DNA of 64,000 nucleotides from Rugosimonospora acidiphila (GTDB lineage: Bacteria; Actinomycetota; Actinomycetes; Mycobacteriales; Micromonosporaceae), in assembly GCF_039543385.1 (NCBI RefSeq), contig NZ_BAABJQ010000014.1:124001-188000 (forward strand). Direction: 5' to 3'. Positions within the stretch are counted from its first letter, which is position 1. Every line of letters begins with the position of its first letter. A program made the position numbers and the translations under genes. Shown piece after piece: positions 24,635 through 33,382 of the stretch. The notes beneath the pieces were generated by a model. The model worked only from the letters and a program-made list of their open reading frames with translations. It made no database searches and had not been told where the DNA came from.

Positions 24635-25584
24635 TGATGGCCACCACCGCCCTGAGCCGGGCGAGCACCCCGAACGCCTCCCCGCTGTCCCGCCAGGCCC
24701 GGCGCGCCGGCGCGGCGCCGTACCTGTTCCTGGTGCCGTGGTTCCTCGGGCTGGCCGTGTTCACCGTCGGCCCGCTGCTGTACTCGCTGTATCTGTCGTT
24801 CACCGACGACAACCTGCTGCAATCCCCGACCTGGATCGGGTTGGCGAACTACCGCAGGATGTTCACCGACGATCCCCGGTACCTGCACTCGGTGCGCATC
24901 ACCCTGTTGTACGTGCTCGTCTCGGTGCCGCTCAAGCTCGTCATCGCGTTCGTGGTGGCGCAGGCGCTGAACCGTCCCCGGCGCGGCATCGGGCTCTACC
25001 GTTCCCTGTTCTACCTGCCGTCCCTGTTGGGCGCGAGCGTCGCGGTGGCGCTGGTGTGGCGGTCCATGTTCAGCCAGACGGGCTCGGTCGACGGCGCCCT
25101 GCACGCGGTCGGGGTGCACGGCCAGGATTGGATCAACAATCCCCGCTGGGCGTTGGGCACCATCATCGTGCTGGCGTGCTGGCAGTTCGGCGCGCCGATG
25201 GTCATCTTTCTGGCCGGGCTCAAACAGGTGCCGGCCGAACTCCACGACGCCGCGTCCGCGGACGGCGCCGGGCGCTGGGCCCGCTGGTGGCACGTCACCC
25301 TGCCGATGCTGTCCCCACTCATCTTCTTCAACGTGCTGCTGGAGACGGTGAACGCGTTCCAGGCGTTCACGCCCGCGTTCGTGGTCAGCCAGGGCACCGG
25401 CGGGCCGGCCGACTCCACCCTGTTCTACACGCTGTACCTCTACCAGCAGGGCTTTTCGTCCTTCCGGTTCGGGTACGCCTCGGCGATGGCCTGGGTGCTG
25501 CTGGCCGTGGTGGGGATCGTGACGGCGATCCTGTTCTGGGCCTCGCGATTCGTCGTGTTCTACGCAGATGAGGGAGAGTTCTGA
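24634..25584 (+). CDS. Sugar ABC transporter permease (MalF type)
   Basis: 316 residues starting at ATG 24634, which overlaps the binding-protein stop by one base. After a basic N-terminus there are six spans beginning APYLFLVPWFLGLAVFTVG. The EAA-loop-like SADGAGRWARWWHVTLP, reached through LHDAASADGAG, marks the ATPase contact. It ends with a one-base overlap to the next permease, with which it should pair. Confidence 0.93.
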   Translation: MMATTALSRASTPNASPLSRQARRAGAAPYLFLVPWFLGLAVFTVGPLLYSLYLSFTDDNLLQSPTWIGLANYRRMFTDDPRYLHSVRITLLYVLVSVPLKLVIAFVVAQALNRPRRGIGLYRSLFYLPSLLGASVAVALVWRSMFSQTGSVDGALHAVGVHGQDWINNPRWALGTIIVLACWQFGAPMVIFLAGLKQVPAELHDAASADGAGRWARWWHVTLPMLSPLIFFNVLLETVNAFQAFTPAFVVSQGTGGPADSTLFYTLYLYQQGFSSFRFGYASAMAWVLLAVVGIVTAILFWASRFVVFYADEGEF

Positions 25585-26504
25585 TGGGCGCGCCGGTCGC
25601 GGCGAACACCGGCGTGGCCGACCGGCGTCCGAGTCTGGGTCGCGCGGGCACCCGGCGCAGGGGCGCCCGGCCCGGCCGGCTGCCCCGGTGGCTGTGGCAT
25701 CTGCTGGTCATCGTGATCGTGCTGATCGTCATTTACCCGGTGGTATGGATGCTCGGCACGTCGTTCAAACCGGCGACCGAGGTGGTCTCGTCGGTCCGTC
25801 CGTGGCCGACCTCGCCGACCCTGCACAACTATCCCCAGGGCTGGACCGGGAACCCGGGCGTCACCTTCGGCCGGTTCTTCCTGAACTCGGCGGTGATCTC
25901 GCTCGCCGCCGTGCTGGGCAACCTGTTCGCCTGCTCGCTGGCCGCGTTCGCGTTCTCCCGACTGCGTTTCCGCGCCCGGCGCTTCCTGTTCCCCATCGTG
26001 GTGGTGACCCTGCTGCTGCCCTACCACGTACTCATCGTGCCGCAGTATGCCATCTTCAAGCACCTCGGTTGGGTCAACACGTTCTGGCCGCTGATCGTGC
26101 CCAAGTTCCTGGCCACCGACGCCTTCTTCATCTTCCTGATGGTGCAGTTCATGCGCGGCATCCCGCGCGAGTTGGACGAGGCGGCCACCCTGGACGGCTG
26201 CGGTCCCTACCGCACCTACTGGCACATCGTCCTGCCGCTGGCCCGGCCCGCCCTGATCACCAGCGCCATCTTCACCTTCATCTGGACCTGGAACGACTTC
26301 TTCACCCAGCTCATCTACCTCAACGACACCAGCAAGTTCACCGTGCCGGTTGGCCTGTCGCTGTTCGTCGACCAGGCGGGCTTCTCCTCGTACGGTCCGA
26401 TGATGGCGATGGCCGTGCTGTCGGTCGCGCCGGTCTTCCTGTTCTTCCTGGCCTTCCAGCGCCTGCTGGTCGAGGGCGTGGCCACCAGCGGCATCCGGGG
26501 GTGA
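25584..26504 (+). CDS. Sugar ABC transporter permease (MalG type)
   Basis: 306 residues from ATG 25584, overlapping the preceding TGA. It has about six transmembrane segments, starting LLVIVIVLIVIYPVVWMLG, and the EAA-type sequence LDEAATLDGCGPYRTYW. It is the partner of the preceding permease. Like the transporter at 3.3-6.8 kb, it has no ATPase gene nearby, consistent with a shared MsiK-like subunit. Confidence 0.93.
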   Translation: MGAPVAANTGVADRRPSLGRAGTRRRGARPGRLPRWLWHLLVIVIVLIVIYPVVWMLGTSFKPATEVVSSVRPWPTSPTLHNYPQGWTGNPGVTFGRFFLNSAVISLAAVLGNLFACSLAAFAFSRLRFRARRFLFPIVVVTLLLPYHVLIVPQYAIFKHLGWVNTFWPLIVPKFLATDAFFIFLMVQFMRGIPRELDEAATLDGCGPYRTYWHIVLPLARPALITSAIFTFIWTWNDFFTQLIYLNDTSKFTVPVGLSLFVDQAGFSSYGPMMAMAVLSVAPVFLFFLAFQRLLVEGVATSGIRG

Positions 26505-27190
26505 TGGGGTTGGCGGGCGCGGGCGCGGGCGCCCGGCGCCGGGCGCGGCGCGAGCAGTGGATCGAGCGGCAGTTGGAGAACGGCCGGCGCGCCGCCGAAT
26601 GCGCCGCGGTGGGCCTACTGTGGACGGCCTTCTCGCTGCCGGTGTTCACCGCGGGCGCGGCGTGGCTGGCGGCCGCCACCGTCTTCGACCGGTGGGCCGA
26701 CGACGAGGAGCCGCCGCTGGTCGCCACGTTCGTCGCGGCGCTACGCACCCAACTGCGCGCCGGGCTCGGCGCGCAGTGCGCGGTCGGCCTGATCGCGGCT
26801 ATCGGCTATTTCGACGTCCGGGTGGCCGGTGCCGCGCACGTGTTCGGGGCACGGTTGGAGATGTTCGCGGTGGCGCTGCTGGCCGCGTTCGCGATCGGGC
26901 TCGTGCTGCTCGCCTCGGCACAGCGGGCCCACGCCGGTGGCACGGTCGGGGACAGCCTGCGCGGGGCGGTCGCGCTGGTGGGCGCCGCGCCATGGGCGGT
27001 ACCGCTGGTGGTGCTCGCCGCGGCGGTCTGCGTCATCCTGGTCGCCATCGTGCCGGCGCTCGCCCTGGTACTGGCCGGGCCGCTGGCGTACGCGGTGAGC
27101 GCGGTGCACGTGCGCGCCCGGTCGGGCCTGCCCCTGCCGGAGGCCGGCGCGGCGCACACGGATGAAAAGGGTGGTCGTCGGCGCACGTAG
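26504..27190 (+). CDS. DUF624 (YesL-like) membrane protein
   Basis: 228 residues from ATG 26504, overlapping the permease stop. An arginine-rich N-terminus (ARRRARREQWIERQ) is followed by about five hydrophobic segments. WTAFSLPVFTAGAAWLAA and the DDEEPPLVATFVAALR block fit the DUF624 family, which is often found with sugar ABC transporter operons in Firmicutes and actinobacteria. The role is unknown; a transporter accessory or regulator function is suggested only by co-occurrence. It is the last gene of the operon. Confidence 0.8.
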   Translation: MGLAGAGAGARRRARREQWIERQLENGRRAAECAAVGLLWTAFSLPVFTAGAAWLAAATVFDRWADDEEPPLVATFVAALRTQLRAGLGAQCAVGLIAAIGYFDVRVAGAAHVFGARLEMFAVALLAAFAIGLVLLASAQRAHAGGTVGDSLRGAVALVGAAPWAVPLVVLAAAVCVILVAIVPALALVLAGPLAYAVSAVHVRARSGLPLPEAGAAHTDEKGGRRRT

Positions 27191-27201
27191 AATCGCCGGC
27201 T

Positions 27202-28161
27202 ATGGTCGATTTCCACCCCCCGATGGGTCCTTACGACAGCGGCTTCATGGATACCGGTGACGGTAACCGCATCTACTACGAGCAGCTCGGCAACCCGGAG
27301 GGCAAGCCGGCCCTCCAGGTGCACGGCGGACCCGGCTCCGGCGCCAACCGGAAGCCGACGCGGGTGTGGGACCCCGAGCGTTACCGGGTCATCCGCTACG
27401 ACCAGCGGGGCTGCGGCCGCAGCACCCCATACGCGGCCGATCCGGCCACGGACCTGAGCCGCAACACCACGTCGCATCTCATCGCCGATATGGAACAGCT
27501 CCGCGAGCGCCTCGGCATCGAGAAGTGGTTGCTGAACGGCGGTTCCTGGGGCTCGACCCTGGTTCTCGCCTACGCCGAGCGGTATCCCGAGCGGGTCAGT
27601 GAGATGATCATCCCGGCGGTCACCACGACCCGCCGCTCCGAGATCGACTGGCTCTACCGGGGTGTCGGCCGAATGTTCCCCGATGCCTGGGAACGCTTCC
27701 GCGACGGCGTGCCGGAGGCCGACCGCGACGGCGACCTCCTCGCCGCCTACGCCCGCCTGATGGCCAACCCGGACCGCACCGTCCGGGAGAAGGCCGCGGC
27801 CGACTGGGTCGCCTGGGAGGACGCCGTCATCTCCGGGGAGCCCAACGGCGTTCCCGGCAGCTACAGCGCGCGGATCGACGACGACCGGCTGGCGTTCGTG
27901 CGGATCTGCGCGCACTACTTCAGCAATGGCGGGTTCCTGGAGGAGGGTCAACTGCTGCGCGACGCGCACAAGTTGGCCGGGATCCCCGGTGTGCTGATCC
28001 ACGGCCGCCTGGACCTGGGCAGCCCGCTGCAGACGGCGTGGGAACTGGCGAAGGTCTGGCCCGACGCCCGGCTCACCATCATCGAGGACTCCGGCCACAC
28101 CGGCAGCGAGGCCATGTCCCAGGCGGTCATCGACGCCACGAACGCGTTCGCTTCGCCCTGA
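27202..28161 (+). CDS. pip: Prolyl aminopeptidase (peptidase S33)
   Basis: 319 residues starting at ATG 27202, 11 nt after the DUF624 stop. It is a classic proline iminopeptidase: VHGGPGSG oxyanion region, YDQRGCGRSTP, the nucleophile elbow GGSWGS and a C-terminal DSGHTGSE with the catalytic His. The expected third residue is the Asp in IHGRLDLGSP. It releases N-terminal proline from small peptides in the cytoplasm. It may share a transcript with the upstream transport operon, but no functional link is obvious. Confidence 0.93.
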   Translation: MVDFHPPMGPYDSGFMDTGDGNRIYYEQLGNPEGKPALQVHGGPGSGANRKPTRVWDPERYRVIRYDQRGCGRSTPYAADPATDLSRNTTSHLIADMEQLRERLGIEKWLLNGGSWGSTLVLAYAERYPERVSEMIIPAVTTTRRSEIDWLYRGVGRMFPDAWERFRDGVPEADRDGDLLAAYARLMANPDRTVREKAAADWVAWEDAVISGEPNGVPGSYSARIDDDRLAFVRICAHYFSNGGFLEEGQLLRDAHKLAGIPGVLIHGRLDLGSPLQTAWELAKVWPDARLTIIEDSGHTGSEAMSQAVIDATNAFASP

Positions 28162-28398
28162 GCCTGCCCACTCTCGCGTAGCGCTGGCGGCCGCGTCCGC
28201 CGCCAGACGACCGCGTGCGCTCACCAACCACCTACGCGAAGGCCTGGGTCGGTGCCCGGCATAGCGCGGCCGAAGCGAAGCCGTAGCGGTGACCCCTATC
28301 GTCGGGACACACTTCGTCGCGGCGGTCACGGGGTCACAAGATCAGCTTGGCGGGCCGGACCATGTCCGCGACCGTTTCGCATGAACGAGGAGTAGCAC

Positions 28399-28995
28399 GT
28401 GAGCAAACGACGCATTCTGAGGGGCGCCCTCACCGTCCTCATAGCGGCAGCCGGCGTGTTGTCTGCCACTGCCGGTACGGCCAACGCCGACAACGGCGCG
28501 GACGGCTTCCCGATCCTCCACGCCGTCAAGGGCGACCAGGTCCACAAGTGCAATGTCGTCGGGCCAGCGAACAATTACGAGGCCGTGGTCTGCATTGACC
28601 TCGTGACTTCCATAAGCGGGGGCGTTTACCACGTGTCCGCCAGGGAGGAAGCGATGTGCGAGTCATACACGAACCAGCTCGTTGCCTGCGACAAAATCAA
28701 CGACTCCACAACTCTGGAAACCGGAGCCGGGGCCACTTCGACCTATGGGACCAGTTGCAACGGTGACTGCCCAGCCGGCCGACTGTACGATTCGACGCGC
28801 ACCTGGGACTACACCGTCGCGGGCGCCGCGTATGGCTCGTGCTCCAACAGGGTGAACACCTCTTACCAGGTGTGGGGGGTCGGCTGGGGAGACACGGAGA
28901 TCGTGAGCCCGACCGGGGTCGTGTTCCACGTCTCCGACGGCTACGCCAACGACGGCGCGAACATGTCGACCGGGCATTACTTCATCTGCCCGTAG
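28399..28995 (+). CDS. Small secreted cysteine-containing protein, unknown function
   Basis: 198 residues starting at GTG 28399; the AGGAG ribosome site (28389-28393) lies inside a four-codon ATG minigene (28381-28395, MNEE stop). A Sec signal, MSKRRILRGALTVLIAAAG, ends at a TANAD-like cleavage site near residue 30. The mature protein has seven or so cysteines, suggesting disulfides, and short aromatic-rich strands (WGVGWGDTEI). No family is recognised. A 237-bp gap upstream holds nothing else that I can name, and a strong hairpin follows. Confidence 0.75.
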   Translation: MSKRRILRGALTVLIAAAGVLSATAGTANADNGADGFPILHAVKGDQVHKCNVVGPANNYEAVVCIDLVTSISGGVYHVSAREEAMCESYTNQLVACDKINDSTTLETGAGATSTYGTSCNGDCPAGRLYDSTRTWDYTVAGAAYGSCSNRVNTSYQVWGVGWGDTEIVSPTGVVFHVSDGYANDGANMSTGHYFICP

Positions 28996-29048
28996 GCGCT
29001 GACATGCGGTGTGCCGTCCCGCCCGAGGGACGGCACCGGCCCGGTATC

Positions 29049-29086
29049 GGTGCCCGGGTGACCCGATTTCCGGTCACCCGGGCACC
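29049..29086. terminator. Long hairpin between convergent genes
   Basis: Perfect 15-bp arms GGTGCCCGGGTGACC (29049-29063) and its complement (29072-29086) around an 8-nt loop, between the secreted protein gene and the leftward hydrolase. Probably a bidirectional terminator. Confidence 0.75.
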
Positions 29087-29091
29087 GCGGG

Positions 29092-29835
29092 CTATGCCGC
29101 CGGCCTGGCCTGGTGCAGGATCTGGGCCAGCTCGGGCGGCCGGCTGAGCATCGGCCAGTGCCACGTCGGCAGTTCCTCGTACCGCCACGCGTCGCCGGTC
29201 ATGTGCCGGCACAGCGGCATGGCGGCGGCCATCTGGCGTACCTGCTCGACGGTGAAGCTCGACAGCACGCCGAGGCGGGGCAGCTTCTCCCACGCCCCGG
29301 ACAGCCGCACCGGGGTGGTGGCGGTCGCCCACGGTTGGGCCACCGACCGCTCACCGAGCAGCGCGACGACCGACTCATCCACGTCCGCTACTCCCGCCGC
29401 CAGTTCGACCCACGGCGGGGGCGGCAGCCGCCAGCCATCGCCGTGCTGGGCGACCATCGCCGCGTTGCGTTCGTGTTCCTGGGGTGGGCCGAACTCCACG
29501 TTGGCCACCCCGTCGGGCAGCGGGCCGGTGTCGACGAAAACCAGCTGAGCGACGCGGTCGGCCAGCCGATCGGCGGCGGCGGTCGTCACGACCGCGCCGG
29601 CGTAGCTGTGCCCGACGAGGACCACGTCGTGCAGGTCCTCGTAGCGCAGGAGGTTGACCACGTCGGTGACGTGGACGTCGAGGTCGGTGTCCGGGCGCGC
29701 CAGGTGGGCGCGTTCACCCAGGCCGGTCAGGCTCAGCGGGTACACCTCGTGGCCGAGCCCACGCAGAGCGGCGGTGACCGGACGCCAGGCCCACGCGCCG
29801 AGCCAGAATCCGGGAACGAGTACGAATGTTGTCAC
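29092..29835 (-). CDS. Alpha/beta hydrolase, salicylate-esterase-like
   Basis: 247 residues. TTFVLVPGFWLGAWAWRPV is the oxyanion-strand region. GHSYAG is the nucleophile elbow, and a C-terminal histidine in the TWHWPMLSRPPELA segment completes the triad. This compact form is shared by plant methyl-salicylate esterase-type proteins and many actinobacterial hydrolases; the substrate is unknown. It diverges from a WYL-domain regulator across only 56 bp, a typical regulator-target arrangement. Confidence 0.87.
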   Translation of the reverse strand: MTTFVLVPGFWLGAWAWRPVTAALRGLGHEVYPLSLTGLGERAHLARPDTDLDVHVTDVVNLLRYEDLHDVVLVGHSYAGAVVTTAAADRLADRVAQLVFVDTGPLPDGVANVEFGPPQEHERNAAMVAQHGDGWRLPPPPWVELAAGVADVDESVVALLGERSVAQPWATATTPVRLSGAWEKLPRLGVLSSFTVEQVRQMAAAMPLCRHMTGDAWRYEELPTWHWPMLSRPPELAQILHQARPAA

Positions 29836-29891
29836 GCGCCAGACGCTAGAGTGAATACTGGACAGATTCCGCCGGATTAGGAGTCAGAACA

Positions 29892-30854
29892 TTGGTCCGG
29901 CCCACCGCGCGGGTACTGGCGCTGCTGGAGATCCTTCAGATCGGCGGCGCCTTCACCCTCACCGACCTGGCCGGCCGGCTGGGTGTTGACGAGCGCACGG
30001 TCCGCCGCTACGCCGCGCACCTCGCCGACCTCGGCATCCCGGTCGAGGCCCGGCGCGGTCGCTACGGCGGGTACCGGCTCGCACCCGGATACAAGTTGCC
30101 GCCACTCATGCTCACCGACGAGGAGGCGGTCGCAGTCATGCTCGGGCTTGTGGTCGCCACCCGGGCGGGGCTAGCCACCGCTGAAGGCGTGGCCACCGAG
30201 AGCGCGACCGCGAAGATCCGCAGGGTACTGCCGGCCGTCCTCGCCCGGCGGATCGATTCGCTGCTGGCCACCGTGGACTTCACCGCACCGGTCCGTCAGC
30301 CGGCCTCGCCCGGCATCGAGGTGCTGCTGGTGCTCGCCGAAGCGGCCCGGCACAGGAGACCGGTGAGCATCGACTACACCACCTGGCGCGGCGAGACCGG
30401 ACAGCGGCGGCTCGACCCGTACGGGCTGGTCTTCCACTCCGGCCGGTGGTACGTCATCGGTCACGACCACAACCGCGCGGCGGTGCGGACGTTCCGGCTC
30501 GACCGGATCGGAGCGGCGCGACCCGCCGAGGGTGAGTTCGACATCCCGGCCGGCTTCGATCCCACCACGCAGGTGCTGGCCGGCCTGGCGGCCGTGCCGT
30601 ACGCGCACGACATGTCCGTGGTGCTGCACACCAGCCTGGCGCAGGCGCGGCGGCGGATCCCGCCGTCGGTCGGCACCCTTGCCGAGGTGCCCGATGGAGT
30701 GCGCCTCACGGCCCGGGTCGAACGGCTCGACGGTGCGGCACAGATGCTCGCCGGGCTCGGCTGGCCATTCACGATCGAGCGACCGGACCAACTCAGGAAC
30801 GAGGTCCGCGCCTTGGCCGCCCGATTACTCAGCGACGCCGACGCCGGCCGGTAG
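29892..30854 (+). CDS. YafY-type HTH regulator with WYL domain
   Basis: 320 residues from TTG 29892, with an AGGAG ribosome site 8 nt upstream. The N-terminal winged helix (FTLTDLAGRLGVDERTVRRY, core LAGRLGVDERTVRRY) leads into GYRLAPGYKLPPLMLTDEE, usual in YafY regulators. A WYL domain follows, with YTTWRGETGQRRLDPYGLVF and WYVIGHDH. WYL domains bind small ligands or nucleic acid. It probably controls the adjacent divergent hydrolase gene. Confidence 0.92.
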   Translation: MVRPTARVLALLEILQIGGAFTLTDLAGRLGVDERTVRRYAAHLADLGIPVEARRGRYGGYRLAPGYKLPPLMLTDEEAVAVMLGLVVATRAGLATAEGVATESATAKIRRVLPAVLARRIDSLLATVDFTAPVRQPASPGIEVLLVLAEAARHRRPVSIDYTTWRGETGQRRLDPYGLVFHSGRWYVIGHDHNRAAVRTFRLDRIGAARPAEGEFDIPAGFDPTTQVLAGLAAVPYAHDMSVVLHTSLAQARRRIPPSVGTLAEVPDGVRLTARVERLDGAAQMLAGLGWPFTIERPDQLRNEVRALAARLLSDADAGR

Positions 30855-30890
30855 GCAGCAGCCGGCCTCTGCCGGTATGCCGAAGGCCGC

Positions 30891-31358
30891 TTACGGCTGG
30901 AAGTACTCCGACATCATGCGGCTGACCCATTCCGGCTGCTCGATGTCCACCGGGGAGAACTCCACCATCGCCGGCTTCAGGTCGATGACCGGCGTGCCCG
31001 AGACCGCGTCGAGGCCCACCACCGTCAATTCGCGGCCGTGGACGGATTCGATGGCGCAGCACGTTACCCCGATGCGGTTCGGTCTACGGGGGCCGCGGCC
31101 AGCGAACACACCAACGGACGGGAGGTCGGCGCGGCCACGGTACGGGCGGGGTTCGCGGTAGTCGTCGTGCTCCGGGAACTGGTCGAGGACGAAGAGGACC
31201 TCCACGTGTGAGAAGCCCTCCAGGCCCTGGAGGCACGCCTCGCCGAAGCGCTCGTCGACGATGATCGTGCTGCGGACGGCGCCCCAGTTGTCCGTGTGCT
31301 GGACGTCCGTCCGGTCGTTCCGGACCGTACCGATAGGTGTGATCTCGAAGCGCTCCAT
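30891..31358 (-). CDS. TsaA/TrmO-like tRNA methyltransferase
   Basis: 155 residues. The order is that of the TrmO N-terminal beta-barrel domain: ITPIGTVRNDRTD, WGAVRSTIIVDERFGEACLQGLEGFSHVEVLFV in shorter form (LEGFSHVEVLFVLDQ), GVFAGRGPRRPNRIGVT and VIDLKPAM. E. coli TrmO N6-methylates t6A in tRNA-Thr using SAM; shorter single-domain relatives may use other substrates. The gene is convergent with the WYL regulator and lies next to a small hypothetical gene on the same strand. Confidence 0.85.
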   Translation of the reverse strand: MERFEITPIGTVRNDRTDVQHTDNWGAVRSTIIVDERFGEACLQGLEGFSHVEVLFVLDQFPEHDDYREPRPYRGRADLPSVGVFAGRGPRRPNRIGVTCCAIESVHGRELTVVGLDAVSGTPVIDLKPAMVEFSPVDIEQPEWVSRMMSEYFQP

Positions 31359-31367
31359 GGCTCGAGG

Positions 31368-31802
31368 CTATCCCCGCCGCGCACCCGCCAGCGTCCGAGC
31401 CATCCGCGCACGGGCGGGAGATGCTCCGGGGAGCGCACCGCACCGGCAACGCTCCCCGTGAAGACCCGGGCTGGAGACCTTGGTAAATCCCTCCGAGCAC
31501 TCTCCGGAGGTCGCGGAGATGACGAAACAGGTGACGTTCGGCCAGCCGGCGCGATTGCAGAAGACGCCAATGTCCTCCAATATCGCACCAGTCGCTAGCG
31601 GCGCGAGCCCGGGCTGTAGCATCTCGGCGAAGGCCGCGTAGGTAATCGGCTGGTCGCCCTTAGCTGCGATTTCCCGCAAAACCCGCAATCCGTTGATCAT
31701 GCGCCGCGAGCGGGCCTCGCCAAACCCGGCCCGCTTCACATACTCACTCAGTACGGGGTGCATCGTCGCCCCCATCTCAACGTGAGATTCCGTCCGTTCC
31801 AA
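31368..31802 (-). CDS. Small protein of unknown function
   Basis: Up to 144 residues; internal ATG starts at about 31775 and 31763 also fit. Base composition is lower in GC than its neighbours. The core, INGLRVLREIAAKGDQPITYAAFAE then NVTCFVISATSGECSEGF, resembles small conserved proteins that place a Leu/Ile-rich helix and a short beta strand before an NxxTxxV-type motif, but I do not recognise a named family. A stem (GGGGAGCG / CGCTCCCC near 31420-31450) lies within the tail, so the true end may be earlier. It is probably functional but undescribed. Confidence 0.5.
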   Translation of the reverse strand: MERTESHVEMGATMHPVLSEYVKRAGFGEARSRRMINGLRVLREIAAKGDQPITYAAFAEMLQPGLAPLATGAILEDIGVFCNRAGWPNVTCFVISATSGECSEGFTKVSSPGLHGERCRCGALPGASPARARMARTLAGARRG

Positions 31803-31912
31803 CGGGCGAGACCGCGTCGAACTCTCCTACTCCGAACAACCCGGCCACAGCTGTTCGGTCCTCTCGCGCCGTACCACGATCGCCTAATCGCGGACGGCAT
31901 CAATGGATCGGT

Positions 31913-33382
31913 TCAGCAGACCAGGCGCGGCGGCAGGCCGGCAGGGTCGGGCCGCCGGTCCCGGTAGGTATCTTCCGCGAACGCCAGGAAGCGCTCCACG
32001 TCCGAGAACGTCGACGCCAGCCCCAGCGAGACCCGGATCGCTCCCCCCGTCGGCGATCCCATGAACCTCAGGTACTCGTCGACCGTACGCACCCCCCAGC
32101 CCGTCGATCCGCGCAGCCGGCGGCGCCCGATGCCGAACGCCCCCTCCCCCGCACCCGGATTGCAGAAGCACCCGGTACGCAGCGAGATGCCCGCCCGCGC
32201 CGACTCGGCGGCGACCAGGCGCTCGTCGACCACGCCGCCGTCCGGGTCCAGGAAGTTGAAGGCCACCGTGCCGCCCCGGTCCCGCAAATCCGGGGGCCCA
32301 TACAACAGAACCATCGGGGCGCCGTTGCTGTGCCGGAGGTCCCGCAGCCGCTCCAGCAGCCAGCCGGTGAGGCACTCGACCCGGCACCCGATCACGTCCA
32401 GGCCGATCCCGTTGACCCAGGACAGCCCGAACTCGACGTCCGGGATGCCGAGGAAGTTGAGGGTGCCGTCCTCGAACGCCGACTCGTTGTCCAGCAACAG
32501 ATGCCAGTTCGGCTGCACGCTGACCGCGACGATGGTGCCGCCGGCGAACCAGGGCCGGCGCAGCCGCGCCAGCGCGTCCCGGCGGGCGACCAGGCAACCG
32601 ATCCCGGTCGGGTACCCGAACACCTTGTACCAGCTGACGCAGACGAAGTCGGCGGGCACCTCGGTCAGGTCGAGGCGGCCGGTCGGCAGGTACGCGGCGG
32701 CGTCCAGCAGCACGTCGTACCCGTGCTCCTGAGCCAGGCCGACCCAGGCGAGCGGGTGGCGCACGCCGGTGAAGTTGCTCTGCGCCGGAAACGCGAAAAG
32801 ACCGCGCCGACGCGAACCAAGGCGGCCGGATCGGCGCAGTGCCGCCACCACCTCCCGCTCGTCGACCCGCAGGTCTCCGGGTGTCACCGGCACGTAGCGC
32901 ACCCGGGCGTGCCGGCCGCGCGCGAACTGCCGGATGCCGTTGACAGAGTTGTGGTTGTCGAACGTCAGGACCAGCCCGCGCCGGTACCCGAACGGATACG
33001 CCTCGCCCACCAGCCGGCAGGCGGCGGTCGCGTTCGCGGTGAAGACGACCGTGTACTGGTCGGCCGGCGCGTTGAGGTGGGCCAGCACGGCGCGGCGCGC
33101 GGAGGCCACCAGGTCGTCGGAGGCGCGGGCGGTTGGGTTCTGCGAGTGCGGGTTGCCGTAGCAGCGGGTGGTCAGACGCTGGGCGTGCCGGGCCAACTGC
33201 GCCGCCGCGGGTACGCCGGCACCGGTGTAGTCCAGGTATATCCCGCCGTCGGTGTCCAGGTGCGGGTACTCGGTGGCGCGCAGCTCGTCCAGCCGGCCGG
33301 TGCCGGCGTACCGGGGGTACCGGGCCAGAAACTCGGGGCTGCCGTCGGTCGGGGCGGCCGGCAGCGTCAAGTTTCCGGTCAT
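31913..33382 (-). CDS. Class V aminotransferase / molybdopterin-sulfurase-like PLP enzyme
   Basis: 489 residues from ATG 33382, overlapping the ABC transporter stop (ATGA). It opens with IYLDYTGAGVPAAAQL, an aminotransferase class V start. The likely PLP lysine lies in VCVSWYKVFGYPTGIG, and RTGCFCNPGAG carries the thiol Cys typical of molybdenum-cofactor sulfurases. The fused MOSC domain of eukaryotic sulfurases is absent. It could be a cysteine desulfurase-type enzyme in a small metabolite pathway. Tight coupling to an ABC exporter-like gene suggests that its product is transported. Confidence 0.87.
   Translation of the reverse strand: MTGNLTLPAAPTDGSPEFLARYPRYAGTGRLDELRATEYPHLDTDGGIYLDYTGAGVPAAAQLARHAQRLTTRCYGNPHSQNPTARASDDLVASARRAVLAHLNAPADQYTVVFTANATAACRLVGEAYPFGYRRGLVLTFDNHNSVNGIRQFARGRHARVRYVPVTPGDLRVDEREVVAALRRSGRLGSRRRGLFAFPAQSNFTGVRHPLAWVGLAQEHGYDVLLDAAAYLPTGRLDLTEVPADFVCVSWYKVFGYPTGIGCLVARRDALARLRRPWFAGGTIVAVSVQPNWHLLLDNESAFEDGTLNFLGIPDVEFGLSWVNGIGLDVIGCRVECLTGWLLERLRDLRHSNGAPMVLLYGPPDLRDRGGTVAFNFLDPDGGVVDERLVAAESARAGISLRTGCFCNPGAGEGAFGIGRRRLRGSTGWGVRTVDEYLRFMGSPTGGAIRVSLGLASTFSDVERFLAFAEDTYRDRRPDPAGLPPRLVC

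Noticed and set aside
31420..31450. Hairpin in the tail of the small unknown gene considered as its terminator
   Set aside because: Arms are only about 8 bp with a long loop and lie inside the longest reading frame, so I kept it as a remark in the gene entry.
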